From assembly GCA_965216205.1 (NCBI GenBank), contig OZ244139.1, positions 3,472,001-3,536,000 on the forward strand: a DNA stretch of 64,000 nucleotides, given 5' to 3'. Position 1 is the stretch's first letter, and every line of letters starts with the position of its first letter. Both the position numbers and the translations under genes were made by a program. Below the pieces are notes generated by a model. It was not told the origin of the DNA and searched no databases. It saw only the letters and a list, made by a program, of their open reading frames with translations. Below are positions 1 through 9,167 of the stretch, in pieces. Source of the DNA: CADEDH01 sp965216205 (GTDB lineage Bacteria; Actinomycetota; Acidimicrobiia; Acidimicrobiales; SZUA-35).

Positions 1-504
1 CTCGGTGATGGCGTCGGCGTGGAACCGGGTCGACAGGTGCTCGCCGTAGAGGAAGAGGAAGTGCGAGCAGACGGCCATGTCGAAGGCCCCGTCGCCGAAG
101 GGAAGCAGCGGGAGTTGCCCGGGCCGATACCGCCCCGCAGCTCTGCCGGCCTCGTAGTCGCCGAGGAACAGCTCCATCGCCGTCCGCCGCTTGCCGACGA
201 GATCGTCGAGGTCATCGACACCTCGGCCCCAGGTGAAGTCGGCGGCGTTGGCGGCGGTCTGGCCCACCATGTCGTCGAACACCGCCTCGACCCGGGCGCG
301 GATCTCCTCGGCCGGGTAGGCGTAGATCGGATCGACCGAGACCACGTCGACGCCGTCGGCGGAAGCCTCAGCGTTGAAGCTCGCCGGGCCGTCACCGCAA
401 CCGAGCACCCGGCGTGACAGGTCGGCGTCGGACAGCGCGAACATCGCCCGGTACTCCGAGTATCGCCGACCCCACGGAACCACCTCGGCCAAGCGAAAGA
501 CCAT
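1..504 (-). CDS. SAM-dependent methyltransferase, 3' part outside the window
   Basis: The minus-strand frame is open from an ATG at 504 to the window edge (168 codons seen). Near residue 28 it has a glycine-rich SAM-binding loop, VLGCGDGPASF, and about 15 residues further an acidic strand end (SVDPIY). Near residue 145 it has LPFGDGAFDMAVCSHFLF, which matches the post-II motif of class I methyltransferases. The substrate cannot be read from this. The start is supported by a TAGGGT box (510-515) 5 nt upstream, as in other near-leaderless starts of this window. It is divergent from the amidohydrolase at 656, with about 150 bp between them. The C-terminus is cut by the window end, not by a mutation. 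Confidence 0.7.
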   Translation of the reverse strand, partial: MVFRLAEVVPWGRRYSEYRAMFALSDADLSRRVLGCGDGPASFNAEASADGVDVVSVDPIYAYPAEEIRARVEAVFDDMVGQTAANAADFTWGRGVDDLDDLVGKRRTAMELFLGDYEAGRAAGRYRPGQLPLLPFGDGAFDMAVCSHFLFLYGEHLSTRFHADAITE

Positions 505-655
505 GCCGGACCCTACATCCCCGCCCGATCGGCAAACCCTGTCATTTCGGCCCTGCCCCGATCGGGCCGAGCGGACCCGACGACGACGCCGAGTCGATGC
601 TCGCCTGACCCACCACCTACTGTGGGCACAGCCGAGACGATCGGGGGACTCGATC

Positions 656-1849
656 ATGACCATCACGGAGACCGCGCCCGAACACGACGTTCTGGCGGGG
701 ATCAAGATCATCGACGTCGACACCCACCTGTCGGAGCCGGCCGACCTCTGGACCTCACGGGCTCCTGCACGATTCCGCGAGCAGGTGCCCCGCCACGTCG
801 AGGTGAACGGGAGGATGCGCTGGATCATCGGCGACGACATCGATCTCGGCGGAACCGGTGCCGCCAGCGTCGTGGACCCGTCTGGCGACAAGATCTACGG
901 CGTGAGCTGGATGAAGCTCCCCTACGACGAGGTGCACGCAGCTTCCTCGCAGATGCCCGCCCGGGTGCAGATGATGGACCAGCACGGGATCCACGCCCAG
1001 GTCATGTACCCGAACCTCGCGGGGTTCGGGAACCAGGCGTTCCTCCGTGTCGACGACGCGGAGCTCCGGCTGCTGTGCGCCCAGATCTACAACGACGCCG
1101 GGGCCGAGCACCAGGAGCAGTCGGGCCAGCGGATCTTCACGATGGCACTCGTTCCCTGGTGGGACATCACCGCCGCCGTCGACGAGGTGAAGCGCTGCGC
1201 CGCCATGGGTCTCCGGGGCGTCGTGACGTGCTCGAACCCCGAGGATGCCGGGTTGCCCGACCTGTCGCAGCCCGAGTGGGAGCCGTTCTTCGCCACCTGC
1301 GAAGAGCTGCAGATGTCGATCAACTTCCACATCGGCTCGAGCCAGCGGGAGATGGACTTCTACGGCAAGACCTCATGGCCGACCCACGGCGGCGAGACGA
1401 GGCTGGCCCTGGGTTCCGCCAACCTCTTCATGGGGAACGCCCGCATCATCGGCAACCTGATCTACGCCGGCGTCCCGGAGCGGTTCCCCGGCTGCAAGTT
1501 CGTGTCGGTCGAGTCCGGCGTGGGATGGGTGCCCTTCTACCTCGACGCACTCGACTACGAGATGGCCGAGACCATGCCCAACGATCGCCAGAAGCTGAGC
1601 CTGCTCCCCTCGGAGTACTACCGGCGACAGTTCTACAGCTGCTTCTGGTTCGAGCGATCCGGTCTCCGGAGCGCCATCGAGAGCCTCGGAGCCGAAACAG
1701 TGCTCTTCGAGACCGATTTCCCCCATCCCACGTGCCTCTACCCCGACGGCATGGACCACATCCGCTCGACGCTGGCCGATCTCGATGCGACGACCCGCCG
1801 GATGGTCCTCCAGGACAACGCTGCCGCCCTCTACCGCATCCCCGTGTAG
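656..1849 (+). CDS. Amidohydrolase-family metal-dependent hydrolase
   Basis: 397 aa. The N-terminal metal motif is DVDTHLSEP (about residue 22), followed by a TIM-barrel-like body with FHIGSS in the middle and ETDFPHP near residue 360, the pattern of the amidohydrolase_2 family that includes aminocarboxymuconate-semialdehyde decarboxylase. This family acts on carboxylated or cyclic substrates with one divalent metal; the real substrate is not visible. I start at ATG 656 because the homologous region begins there and a CGGGGG purine-rich stretch lies about 10 nt upstream; the frame is open further upstream but reads as low-complexity. A strong hairpin follows the stop, so it is probably monocistronic. 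Confidence 0.85.
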   Translation: MTITETAPEHDVLAGIKIIDVDTHLSEPADLWTSRAPARFREQVPRHVEVNGRMRWIIGDDIDLGGTGAASVVDPSGDKIYGVSWMKLPYDEVHAASSQMPARVQMMDQHGIHAQVMYPNLAGFGNQAFLRVDDAELRLLCAQIYNDAGAEHQEQSGQRIFTMALVPWWDITAAVDEVKRCAAMGLRGVVTCSNPEDAGLPDLSQPEWEPFFATCEELQMSINFHIGSSQREMDFYGKTSWPTHGGETRLALGSANLFMGNARIIGNLIYAGVPERFPGCKFVSVESGVGWVPFYLDALDYEMAETMPNDRQKLSLLPSEYYRRQFYSCFWFERSGLRSAIESLGAETVLFETDFPHPTCLYPDGMDHIRSTLADLDATTRRMVLQDNAAALYRIPV

Positions 1850-1860
1850 CCGTCGCAGGT

Positions 1861-1885
1861 GCCGGGCCCCGGCAGCGGGCCCGGC
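1861..1885 (+). terminator. Strong GC hairpin after the amidohydrolase gene
   Basis: A perfect 9-bp stem (GCCGGGCCC / GGGCCCGGC) with a 7-nt loop begins 12 nt after the stop codon. There is no U-tract, which is usual for actinobacterial intrinsic or assisted terminators. Function is inferred from position and stability only. Confidence 0.5.
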
Positions 1886-1973
1886 GGTCGCCACCCGATA
1901 ACCTCAGAGTCTGGTCGAACCGGGCAGGGCCACGATGCACCACTCGGTCGTAGCGAGGCCGGAGGGACGATCG

Positions 1974-2624
1974 ATGGAGGCAGAAGACACTGGTTCGGCT
2001 GTGCCGTCCAAAGACGCCTCGATCGACGACCTCGTGACACTCGTGAAGCGCTCCGCCGATGGACGCGCAGTCGCCATCGCCGTCGACCAACTGGTCGACC
2101 TTGCCCGCAATGGGTCACGACCAGCGATGAGCGCACTCCTGCGAACCATCGTCGACCTGCGATGGGCTGAGCGTCCGGTCCGAGCCGTGCTGATGGATCA
2201 GGCCGATATCGACGACGCTGTCCAGACGACCCTCATCGCGGTTGCGAGCAAGCTCGAGGGCTTCGAGGGTAGGTCGTCGTTCCGTGCCTGGGTCGACCGG
2301 ATCGCTCGCAACGAAGCCCTGATGTTGATCCGAAGCCGCGGGAGGCGAGCCGCGCCGGCGGGCGATGCGCTACCCGAGGCTGACCGATCGGTTCGACGTC
2401 TCAGCTCGCTGGTGGCCAGTGAGCAAGCGTATGCGCAACTCCTGGCCGAGCTGTCGCCCGAGCACCAGATCGTGATCCAGCTCCGTGAGGCCGAGGGCTT
2501 GAGCTACGAGCAGATCGCAGCGCAACTCGACGTGCCGGTCGGTACTGTCCGAAGCAGGATCAACCGTGCCCGCCGCCATCTGGCCGACCAACTGCTGGAC
2601 CTCGCCAGAAAGGAGGGGTGTTGA
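1974..2624 (+). CDS. ECF-like RNA polymerase sigma factor
   Basis: 216 aa from ATG 1974, chosen because GGAGGGA (1961-1967) sits 6 nt upstream; an ATG at 1935 in the same frame has no ribosome site. Region 2 is visible (ADIDDAVQTTLIAVASKL...SFRAWVDRIARNEAL) and region 4 near the C-terminus (LSPEHQIVIQLREAEGLSYE then VPVGTVRSRINRARRHL, a helix-turn-helix). About 60 residues precede region 2. The stop overlaps the start of the Ser/Thr kinase gene downstream, so the two are translationally coupled. This suggests a sigma factor controlled by the kinase rather than by a classical anti-sigma factor, none of which is present. Confidence 0.85.
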   Translation: MEAEDTGSAVPSKDASIDDLVTLVKRSADGRAVAIAVDQLVDLARNGSRPAMSALLRTIVDLRWAERPVRAVLMDQADIDDAVQTTLIAVASKLEGFEGRSSFRAWVDRIARNEALMLIRSRGRRAAPAGDALPEADRSVRRLSSLVASEQAYAQLLAELSPEHQIVIQLREAEGLSYEQIAAQLDVPVGTVRSRINRARRHLADQLLDLARKEGC

Positions 2625-4129
2625 GCTCTGCTCCCGACACGATCGGGAGGCACCGAATCCTCGACATTCTCGGCGCTGGCGGTTTCGCCACCGTCTATCT
2701 CGCCGAGGATCCGAGGCTCGAAGCCCTCGTTGCCATCAAGCTACTGGATGGCAAATGGTCGGCAGACGTCGATCTTCGCCGGCGGTTCATCGCCGAAGCG
2801 CGCGTCATGAGACGCCTGGCCGCACCCGGGCTGGTGACGGTCTTCGACATCGACGAGCACGAGGGCCGGCCGTACTTCGTGATGGAGCACTGCGACCGGG
2901 GCACCTTGGCCGGCCGACTGGACGAGTTCGGCCGGCCGATCTCCGTCGACGAAGCCCTCGGACTCGCCGATGCGCTCGCCAGTCCCACGGCGACCATCCA
3001 TCGAGCGGAGGTGGTTCACCGCGACCTGAAGCCCAGCAACTACCTGCTTCGGAGCTCGCATCGCCGGGCTCCGGACTCTGGATCACAACTCCTCGGCCCG
3101 GACGAAGAGTTGCTCGTCGCCGACTTCGGCTTGGCAAAGGCGATTCAGACCGACGCCACCCGTTTGAGCATCGCCGCTGGGACTCCTGGATACGGCGCGC
3201 CGGAGCAGTTCACGGGAGATCCGACAGTCGATACCCGGGCCGACGTCTACGCCCTCTCCGCCATCATCCTGTCAGCGCTCTCGGGCATCCAGCCCCGTCT
3301 CGTGCTCGGCGGCGAGGGCAACGCCTTCCCGGATGATGCCTGGGCCTCAGCAGGCCCGTTGGCCACCGAGTTGGCCCGAGGGCTGTCGATCGACCGGGCC
3401 GAGCGCCAACTCGACGTGTTCGAGTGGCACGAAGCTCTGCACGCCTCGGTGTCGAACGCCGACACGAGTCCCATCCGACCGACACCGGCAAGGACCACCA
3501 AGCGAGGCGGGCCGCCCGATCCTCTCCCCGTCGACGGCGACGGCACCGATGACGAATCCCGACTGGCCACTCGACGGGCTCGACCGTGGTTGAGGAGGGC
3601 GACCGTCGCGGCTGTAGTCGCTGCGCTGTCGCTGCTGGCGGTTGTGGGCTTGCTGGCCACCGGGCTCGCGTCGTTGCCAGGGCCGACCATCCACGGTCCG
3701 GCCGACGGCACCGTCGGCGACGAGGCGGTCTTCGCGGTCGACGCAGATGAGCCGTACGGCTGGTCGATAGACGGCGTCGAACTCGTCCGCGGGCGAGTTG
3801 TCTCGTTCTCGCCAGAAGAGGCGGGCACGCTCGACATCAGGGCGTCGTCAGGCTTTCGATCCTCCAGTGTCGAGTTCGTGGCCAACGAACCGGCCGGGGA
3901 GCTTCGCATCGTCGGGCCAGGCCATGCGCCGGTCGGCGAGGCGACGCGCTTCACGGTCGAGGGTCACGCCGGCCTCGGGATCACGTGGCTGATCGACGGT
4001 GACGAGCAGCAGGGCAGCACCATCGACCTGACCCCTGTACGACCCGGGACGATCGAGCTGCAAGCCACGTCGGTTGGAGGCGAACGAGTGCAGCGAACCG
4101 TGACCGCGACCGCTGCAGCCAACGAGTAG
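2618..4129 (+). CDS. Membrane Ser/Thr protein kinase with two extracytoplasmic Ig/PKD-like repeats
   Basis: 503 aa. The kinase domain (about 10-275) has GAGGFATV (P-loop), VAIK (K41), HRDLKPSN (D136), DFG (D169) and APEQF, so it should be active. One membrane helix lies at about 330-352. Outside are two similar beta-rich units (about 355-425 and 430-500), each with a 'GW/TW-x-IDG' pattern and ending in a threonine/valine strand, resembling Ig or PKD-like folds. The start is GTG 2618 or TTG 2621; AGGAGG (2611-2616) fits the TTG better. The gene overlaps the sigma factor gene and precedes a secreted lipoprotein gene. I infer a sensor that reads an envelope signal and acts on the neighbouring sigma factor. 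Confidence 0.85.
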   Translation: MLSSAPDTIGRHRILDILGAGGFATVYLAEDPRLEALVAIKLLDGKWSADVDLRRRFIAEARVMRRLAAPGLVTVFDIDEHEGRPYFVMEHCDRGTLAGRLDEFGRPISVDEALGLADALASPTATIHRAEVVHRDLKPSNYLLRSSHRRAPDSGSQLLGPDEELLVADFGLAKAIQTDATRLSIAAGTPGYGAPEQFTGDPTVDTRADVYALSAIILSALSGIQPRLVLGGEGNAFPDDAWASAGPLATELARGLSIDRAERQLDVFEWHEALHASVSNADTSPIRPTPARTTKRGGPPDPLPVDGDGTDDESRLATRRARPWLRRATVAAVVAALSLLAVVGLLATGLASLPGPTIHGPADGTVGDEAVFAVDADEPYGWSIDGVELVRGRVVSFSPEEAGTLDIRASSGFRSSSVEFVANEPAGELRIVGPGHAPVGEATRFTVEGHAGLGITWLIDGDEQQGSTIDLTPVRPGTIELQATSVGGERVQRTVTATAAANE

Positions 4130-4175
4130 CGAGATCCGCTGGAACTTTCGGGGCCTTCTCGGCATCAAGGAAACC

Positions 4176-5357
4176 ATGAGCGAACAGAGATCATCGATGA
4201 AGAAGTCAATCACGCACACGACCCGGGCGCAGGTGGGGTCCGTCTTGGCGGTCCTCGTCCTGTGTCTGGCCGCTTGCGGTCAGGCCGACGGGGAGGAGAG
4301 CCCGGCAGTGGCCGTGAGCGTCGTCGACGATGGCGACACGGCACAGGCCGAGGTGACGAACGCAGTACCGTCGAGTACGGCGTCCAGCGGCGAAACGACA
4401 CCTCCTGACGCGGCGAGCGATGGCACCACGAGCGCTGACCCCGGGACGGGAGGTTCTGCGGCGGGGAGTCCCGGCGCTGCATGTAGAGGGGCCGGGTTCG
4501 ATTTCGAACCGTGGCTCACGATCTGCTCCGCCGCCCAGACCTACCGAGCCGAGTCACTGATCGACAACCCCCTCGACTCCGTGGCCCTCACGATTCCCGT
4601 CCAACCAGGAGATCGGATCGCTGACGGCCTGCCGGCAGACGGTGCGGGTTTCCTCGGAGAAGGCAACGAGACCGTCGCCTACACCTTCGAGCTGGAGGCG
4701 GGCGACGCGGTCTACGTGGTCCCCGAGGGTGGCGGTTGGAGCCAGGGCTGCTCGCTCGGCCCACCGAACAAGCTCGTCCAGTTCCAGGTGTTCGCCCCCG
4801 ACGGCACACCGCTCGGCGCGCGCCAGAACAACGACAACTGCCCGCGCGCAGCCTTCGCCGTGCCAGCCGTCGAGTCTGGCACCTACACCCTGGCGGTAGG
4901 AGCATGGGCCGATTCCGTCGCCTCGACCGCGGGGATCACGACATACTCGTTCACGCTGAGCGACGTGGGCTTCGACCGCTTCGGTGCCTCGCTCGGCGAA
5001 CCGATCGGGCCCGGTTCTCCAGCGCCCGGTGCTGGAGACATCGAAACAGAAGGCAGCGCAGACGTCTACACCTTGCCGCTTGCGGCGGGGGACGAGGTGA
5101 TCGTGAACCGCATCGCCTTCGACGGCAAGTGCTCGCTCGGTCCCGGACCCGGCTTGGAGTTGACGATCACCGCTCCCAACGGCGAGATGCTCGTCGAGCG
5201 GGCGTTTCTCACCGACAACTGCTCGTATGAGTGGACGGAACCGACCATCGTGGCCGATGCAGATGGCGACTACGTCATTGCGGTGTCGGGCACCTCTTGG
5301 CACAGCACCAACAAGACGGTGGAGTACCAGATCGAGTTCGCACCGTTTCTCGGTTAG
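4176..5357 (+). CDS. Secreted lipoprotein with tandem PPC-like beta domains
   Basis: 393 aa. A lipobox (LAAC, cysteine near residue 34) follows a hydrophobic signal stretch, then a Ser/Thr/Gly-rich linker to about residue 95. Two homologous beta-sandwich-like domains follow (about 150-265 and 275-393). Each has 'Y-x-F/L-x-L-x-A-GD', a KCSLG/GCSLG segment, a DNCP/DNCS segment and a terminal 'Y-x-x-x-V-x-G' strand, with two cysteines per unit that could pair. This resembles bacterial pre-peptidase C-terminal domains. AAGGA lies 4 nt upstream of ATG 4176. Its place after the sigma and kinase genes suggests it is a ligand, partner or output of that system; no enzymatic motif is seen. Confidence 0.75.
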   Translation: MSEQRSSMKKSITHTTRAQVGSVLAVLVLCLAACGQADGEESPAVAVSVVDDGDTAQAEVTNAVPSSTASSGETTPPDAASDGTTSADPGTGGSAAGSPGAACRGAGFDFEPWLTICSAAQTYRAESLIDNPLDSVALTIPVQPGDRIADGLPADGAGFLGEGNETVAYTFELEAGDAVYVVPEGGGWSQGCSLGPPNKLVQFQVFAPDGTPLGARQNNDNCPRAAFAVPAVESGTYTLAVGAWADSVASTAGITTYSFTLSDVGFDRFGASLGEPIGPGSPAPGAGDIETEGSADVYTLPLAAGDEVIVNRIAFDGKCSLGPGPGLELTITAPNGEMLVERAFLTDNCSYEWTEPTIVADADGDYVIAVSGTSWHSTNKTVEYQIEFAPFLG

Positions 5358-5379
5358 CCGGACCCCTCCGGACGTGCTG

Positions 5380-6810
5380 TCAGTGCCGATCGTCGGACCG
5401 ATCGGGACGGGATGACCCGGTCCCGGTCGGCCCGAACCGCGACTCCAACTCCACGATCGCGTCGATCGTGGCCTGCTGGAGGGCTTCCACCCTGGTTGCG
5501 ATCGGGTCGAGCTCCCAGTTGAGGAGCCGCCGGAGCGCTCGTTTGGCCTGGGTCACACCGGGGCGGGCCGACACGGCGTGCGGTCGATCGAGCGGGCCGA
5601 GGGCGAGGAGGGGGTCGACCGCCGGGCCCGCCCTGTCGTCGACCAGGTGGTGCTGGCGAACCCGGCGCCGGATCTGGCTCTCTATCGCCGCCCGGTCCGG
5701 TTGCTCCCGGTCGATGTCCCAGGTCGCGGACGCGACCGCCCCGTCGTTGGCGACGAGCCGACCGTCGGTGCCGCGATCACCGACACAGCGCCGCATCGCC
5801 TTGACCAGGGTGGCCGGGTCGGTGAAGAACAGCGTGCCCTCGGGTGCCTGGTCGCCCATGCCTCCGACGTCGGTGGCGATGATCTGCCGCTCGAACAGCT
5901 TCGCCCGCTCCAGCACCCCCGACGACCAGATCTCCCGGTACGGGAGGACGACGGTGTCGGCCGCCACGATCCAGCGGTCGAACTCCTCGTCGCTGACGAA
6001 CCGCTCGTGGAGCTCGGCGCCGCGGGTGGCCCGACACAGGGCCCGGAGGCGGCGGGCGTAGGCCAGGAGGTCGGGGTGGTCGACCCGCACCGAGCCCACC
6101 ACGTGGATCGACGCCGCGGAGTCGAGGCCCGACTGGCCGAACGCCTCGACCGCTGCGTCGTAGCCCTTGTGCTCCTGCAGGAACCCGATGCACAGGAAGA
6201 CGTGCTCGGACGGATCGAGGCCGAGCTCGGCCCGGGCCTCGTCGCGACCGAGGTCGGTGGCGGCGGCGAACGCCGCGCCGTGGTCGAGCACCGTGACCGC
6301 CGAGCGGTCGAGGCCGAGCCGGTCGACCAGCTCGTCGACCTCCCGAGCGGTGTGGACCGACAGCGTGTCGACCGCGGCGAGCACCCGCTTCGCCGCCGCC
6401 CGTTCGGCCGGGTTCCGGCCCAGCGGTCCGTACTCGATCTCGTGGAGGCGGATCTCGAGCTTCGTCGCCGCGGCCAGTGCCCCGAGGAGGCCCCACACCG
6501 CCACCCGCTGGGCCGGGTGCCGGCAGGCCCCGAAGATCATCTCCGGGGAGAACTGGATGGTGATCGCGTCGTAGCTCCTCGCCCGCTTGACCAGCGCAGC
6601 CATCCCCCGGACCCCACCCAACGACAGGTGGTGGTGGGCGGCTGAAGGGAGCGGCGACAGCACCTCGATCCGCTCGCCATCGGCTCGGAGCTGCCGGACT
6701 TCCTGCACGGCGTAGGCGGCGATGCCGTCGCGGTACGGCGCGTACGGCGTGACCATCAGCCGACCGGGGCCGGCCGGTGCACGGCCCGAAGCACGATCGG
6801 GTGCCGTCAC
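5380..6810 (-). CDS. Glycosyltransferase family 4 protein
   Basis: 476 aa from GTG 6810, whose GTGA overlaps the stop of the upstream glycosyltransferase by 4 nt, the reason for this start. The N-terminal half begins LMVTPYAPYRDGIAAYA, the usual acceptor-side loop of GT-B enzymes; the C-terminal half has FLCIGFLQEHKGYDAAVEAF and VVLPYREIWSSGVLERA, the nucleotide-sugar donor motif. The last 110 residues or so (after about 365) are charged and do not resemble a GT fold. It is the last gene of a three-gene operon with a second GT and GDP-fucose synthase, so a fucose-containing surface glycan is a reasonable inference. Confidence 0.85.
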   Translation of the reverse strand: MTAPDRASGRAPAGPGRLMVTPYAPYRDGIAAYAVQEVRQLRADGERIEVLSPLPSAAHHHLSLGGVRGMAALVKRARSYDAITIQFSPEMIFGACRHPAQRVAVWGLLGALAAATKLEIRLHEIEYGPLGRNPAERAAAKRVLAAVDTLSVHTAREVDELVDRLGLDRSAVTVLDHGAAFAAATDLGRDEARAELGLDPSEHVFLCIGFLQEHKGYDAAVEAFGQSGLDSAASIHVVGSVRVDHPDLLAYARRLRALCRATRGAELHERFVSDEEFDRWIVAADTVVLPYREIWSSGVLERAKLFERQIIATDVGGMGDQAPEGTLFFTDPATLVKAMRRCVGDRGTDGRLVANDGAVASATWDIDREQPDRAAIESQIRRRVRQHHLVDDRAGPAVDPLLALGPLDRPHAVSARPGVTQAKRALRRLLNWELDPIATRVEALQQATIDAIVELESRFGPTGTGSSRPDRSDDRH

Positions 6811-8048
6811 GCCGACCCCCCGGCGGAGGCGCCGACCGCCGGCCGGGTCGGGAACCACGACTCGAGCGTGGTCTCCATCCGGTCGAGCACGTCGGGCCAG
6901 CGGTAGTTGTCTTCGACGTAGCGTCGGCCGGGGACGGCGAGCCGGGCGGCGGCCGCCCGCTCATCGGCCACGAATCGCAACGTCTCCACCAGTTCCTCCT
7001 CGCTCCGGTACAGCAAGCCGGCCCCCGATCGCTCGACATGCCACGACACCACTGCGCTACCGGCGTTCGCCACCACCGCGGTACCGGCGGCCCACGCCTC
7101 CATCACGGTGCGGGAGAAGCTCTCCATCACGCTGGGCTGCACGTAGGCGGTGGCGGCGGCCATGGCGTCGTTCCGCTGCTCGTCGGACAGGAAGCCGACG
7201 TCGACCACCCGCTCCACGATGTCGGCCGGCGGTGCGACCTCGCCGACGCCCGACGTGACGAGCTGGAGATCACACGGATGGTGCCGGACGAGCCTTGCGA
7301 ACGCCTCGAGCAGCTCACTCCAACCCTTGCCCCACTCCCGTCGACCGGCGTAGTACACGAACGGCCCGTCGATCCCGAACTGACGGCGGAACCGGTCCGG
7401 CTCGTAGCCGGTGGGCACGTCGATCCCGGCTCCGACGATGGCGTGCCTCGCCGGCACGTCGAACAGCGAGGCGGCGAGGGCCGCCTCGGGCTCGGTGAGG
7501 AACCACATTCCCTGGCTCCCGGCCAGCATGGAGGTGAAGATGTCGAGCCGGGCCGGTGGCTCGTCGTGGAGGCACGGCATCACGATGGACCTCCCCGGCA
7601 CGACCTGCCCGACGGCGTAGGTCGTCCAGAACATGTACGGGGCGAAGACCAGGGCCCGGTAGCTCCTGCCGTGGTCGAGCACGTGGTGCCACAGGTCGCT
7701 GACCCGCAGGCTGTCGTTGACCCACAGTTGCTGCTCGCTGATCGTCACCCGTTCGCCGCCGAGGATTCGGGCGCCGATCCGTTCCCGGTGCACCCCGGCG
7801 GTGTCGGTCTGGGTGGGGAACCGGCGGACGACGAGCCCGTCGTGCTCGGTCACGCCGGCCGGGAACTCGTTGGCCCAGGTGTAGTGGTCGCGGGCGCAGG
7901 TCGTGAGGATCTCCACCCGGTGGCCTCGCTCGGCCAGCCCCCGTGCTGCTTCGGCGATCACCGCCTCCGCCCCGCCGACGACGTCGTCGCCGTAGCGGGG
8001 TGGGACGAACGCGATCGCTCCCGGCTCGGGCGCCGTCGACGCGGCCAT
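6807..8048 (-). CDS. Glycosyltransferase family 4 protein
   Basis: 413 aa. It begins GAIAFVPPRYGDDVVGGAE, a typical GT4 N-terminal loop, and has YYAGRREWGKGWSELLEAF plus PSVMESFSRTVMEAWAAG, in which E-x7-E is the donor-sugar motif. ATG 8048 shares one base with the TGA of the GDP-fucose synthase gene (TGATG), so translation is coupled. The product is a retaining, cytosolic or membrane-associated sugar transferase; substrate unknown, but GDP-fucose is a candidate donor from the gene immediately upstream. Confidence 0.87.
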   Translation of the reverse strand: MAASTAPEPGAIAFVPPRYGDDVVGGAEAVIAEAARGLAERGHRVEILTTCARDHYTWANEFPAGVTEHDGLVVRRFPTQTDTAGVHRERIGARILGGERVTISEQQLWVNDSLRVSDLWHHVLDHGRSYRALVFAPYMFWTTYAVGQVVPGRSIVMPCLHDEPPARLDIFTSMLAGSQGMWFLTEPEAALAASLFDVPARHAIVGAGIDVPTGYEPDRFRRQFGIDGPFVYYAGRREWGKGWSELLEAFARLVRHHPCDLQLVTSGVGEVAPPADIVERVVDVGFLSDEQRNDAMAAATAYVQPSVMESFSRTVMEAWAAGTAVVANAGSAVVSWHVERSGAGLLYRSEEELVETLRFVADERAAAARLAVPGRRYVEDNYRWPDVLDRMETTLESWFPTRPAVGASAGGSA

Positions 8049-9037
8049 CACCGCCGTCCGTCGGCGTCGGCCCGGGCGGTCGCCACCGGCTGCATGCCTC
8101 TCGCCTGATCGCCGTGCTCCACGAACCAGCGGTAGGTGTCCTCGATCCCGGTGACCAGGTCGACGGTGTGCTTCCACCCGAGGCTGTGCAACCGAGACAC
8201 ATCGAGCAGCTTCCGGGCGATCCCGTCTGGCTTCGACTCGTCGAAGAGGAGCGTCGCCCCGGGATGCACGACGTCGCGGATCACGCCGGCCAGCTCCGCG
8301 ATCGTGAGGTCGACCCCGGTGCCCACGTTGATGTGACCCGACTCCGCGTAGTGCTCCATGAGGAACAGGCAGGCGTCGGCGAGGTCGTCGACGTGGAGGA
8401 ACTCGCGGCTCACCCGCCCCGATCCCCAGACCTCCACCTCGGATCGACCGGCGAGCTTCGCCTCGTGGAACTTCCGCATCAGGGCCGGGATCACGTGGCT
8501 CGAATCGAGATCGAAGTTGTCGTTCGGCCCGTAGAGGTTGGTGGGCATGGCGGAGATGAAGTCGCAGTGGTACTGCTCGCGGTAGAAGTCGCAGAGCTTG
8601 ATGCCGGCGATCTTCGCCACCGCGTAGCCTTCGTTGGTCGGCTCCAGCGGCCCGGTGAGCAGCGCCGACTCCGGGATCGGCTGCGGCGCGTTCTTCGGGT
8701 AGATGCACGAGCTGCCGAGGTAGAGCAGCTTGCGGACCCCGACGTGACGACTCGCCTCGACCACCGTGGCGTGGATCATCATGTTGTCGTAGAGGAACTC
8801 GGCCTGCCGGGTGGAGTTCGCCAACACCCCGCCGACGGTCCCCGCCGCCAGGTAGACGTACTCGGGTCGATGCTCCTCGAACCACGTCGTGACCTGGGCC
8901 TGGAGGCGGAGGTCGACGTCGGCCCGATCGATGGTGAGGACGTTCGTGAAACCGGCCTCGTCGAGGCGGCGAACGAGGGCGGAGCCGACGAGACCACGGT
9001 GTCCGGCGACGTAGACGGGAGCATCGAGCGACGTCAT
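8048..9037 (-). CDS. fcl: GDP-L-fucose synthase
   Basis: 329 aa, the normal family length. An SDR-fold epimerase/reductase that converts GDP-4-keto-6-deoxy-mannose to GDP-L-fucose with NADPH. Seen: YVAGHRGLVGSAL (nucleotide-binding GxxGxxG), SSCIYPKNAPQPI (catalytic Ser region, typical of Fcl), and YAVAK (catalytic Tyr and Lys), plus PTNLYGPNDNF. The partner GDP-mannose dehydratase (gmd) is not in the window. A TACGGT box (9044-9049) lies 6 nt upstream of ATG 9037, so the operon transcript is probably leaderless. First gene of the operon with the two GT4 genes. Confidence 0.92.
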   Translation of the reverse strand: MTSLDAPVYVAGHRGLVGSALVRRLDEAGFTNVLTIDRADVDLRLQAQVTTWFEEHRPEYVYLAAGTVGGVLANSTRQAEFLYDNMMIHATVVEASRHVGVRKLLYLGSSCIYPKNAPQPIPESALLTGPLEPTNEGYAVAKIAGIKLCDFYREQYHCDFISAMPTNLYGPNDNFDLDSSHVIPALMRKFHEAKLAGRSEVEVWGSGRVSREFLHVDDLADACLFLMEHYAESGHINVGTGVDLTIAELAGVIRDVVHPGATLLFDESKPDGIARKLLDVSRLHSLGWKHTVDLVTGIEDTYRWFVEHGDQARGMQPVATARADADGRR

Positions 9038-9089
9038 GCCCCTACCGTATGGCCTCGCGACACGTGCCGCGCGACGCCTCCGGACGGGC

Positions 9090-9095
9090 TATAGT
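9090..9095 (+). promoter_or_regulatory. Candidate -10 box for the HAD-like gene
   Basis: TATAGT stands out in GC-rich sequence about 100 nt upstream of the GTG start at 9191. No good -35 is visible. A start near 9102 would give a 5' leader of about 65 nt that carries the small ORF at 9168. Confidence 0.4.
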
Positions 9096-9167
9096 CGTCG
9101 CGGTTCGTGTTGATCCTTGGACAGTGATCGCCACGGGCACGGCGCGGCACCGAACTGAAGGACAACG

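Noticed and set aside
5386..5405. Terminator hairpin between convergent genes (7-bp stem)
   Set aside because: It lies inside the coding end of the glycosyltransferase and has no U-tract; too weak to annotate.
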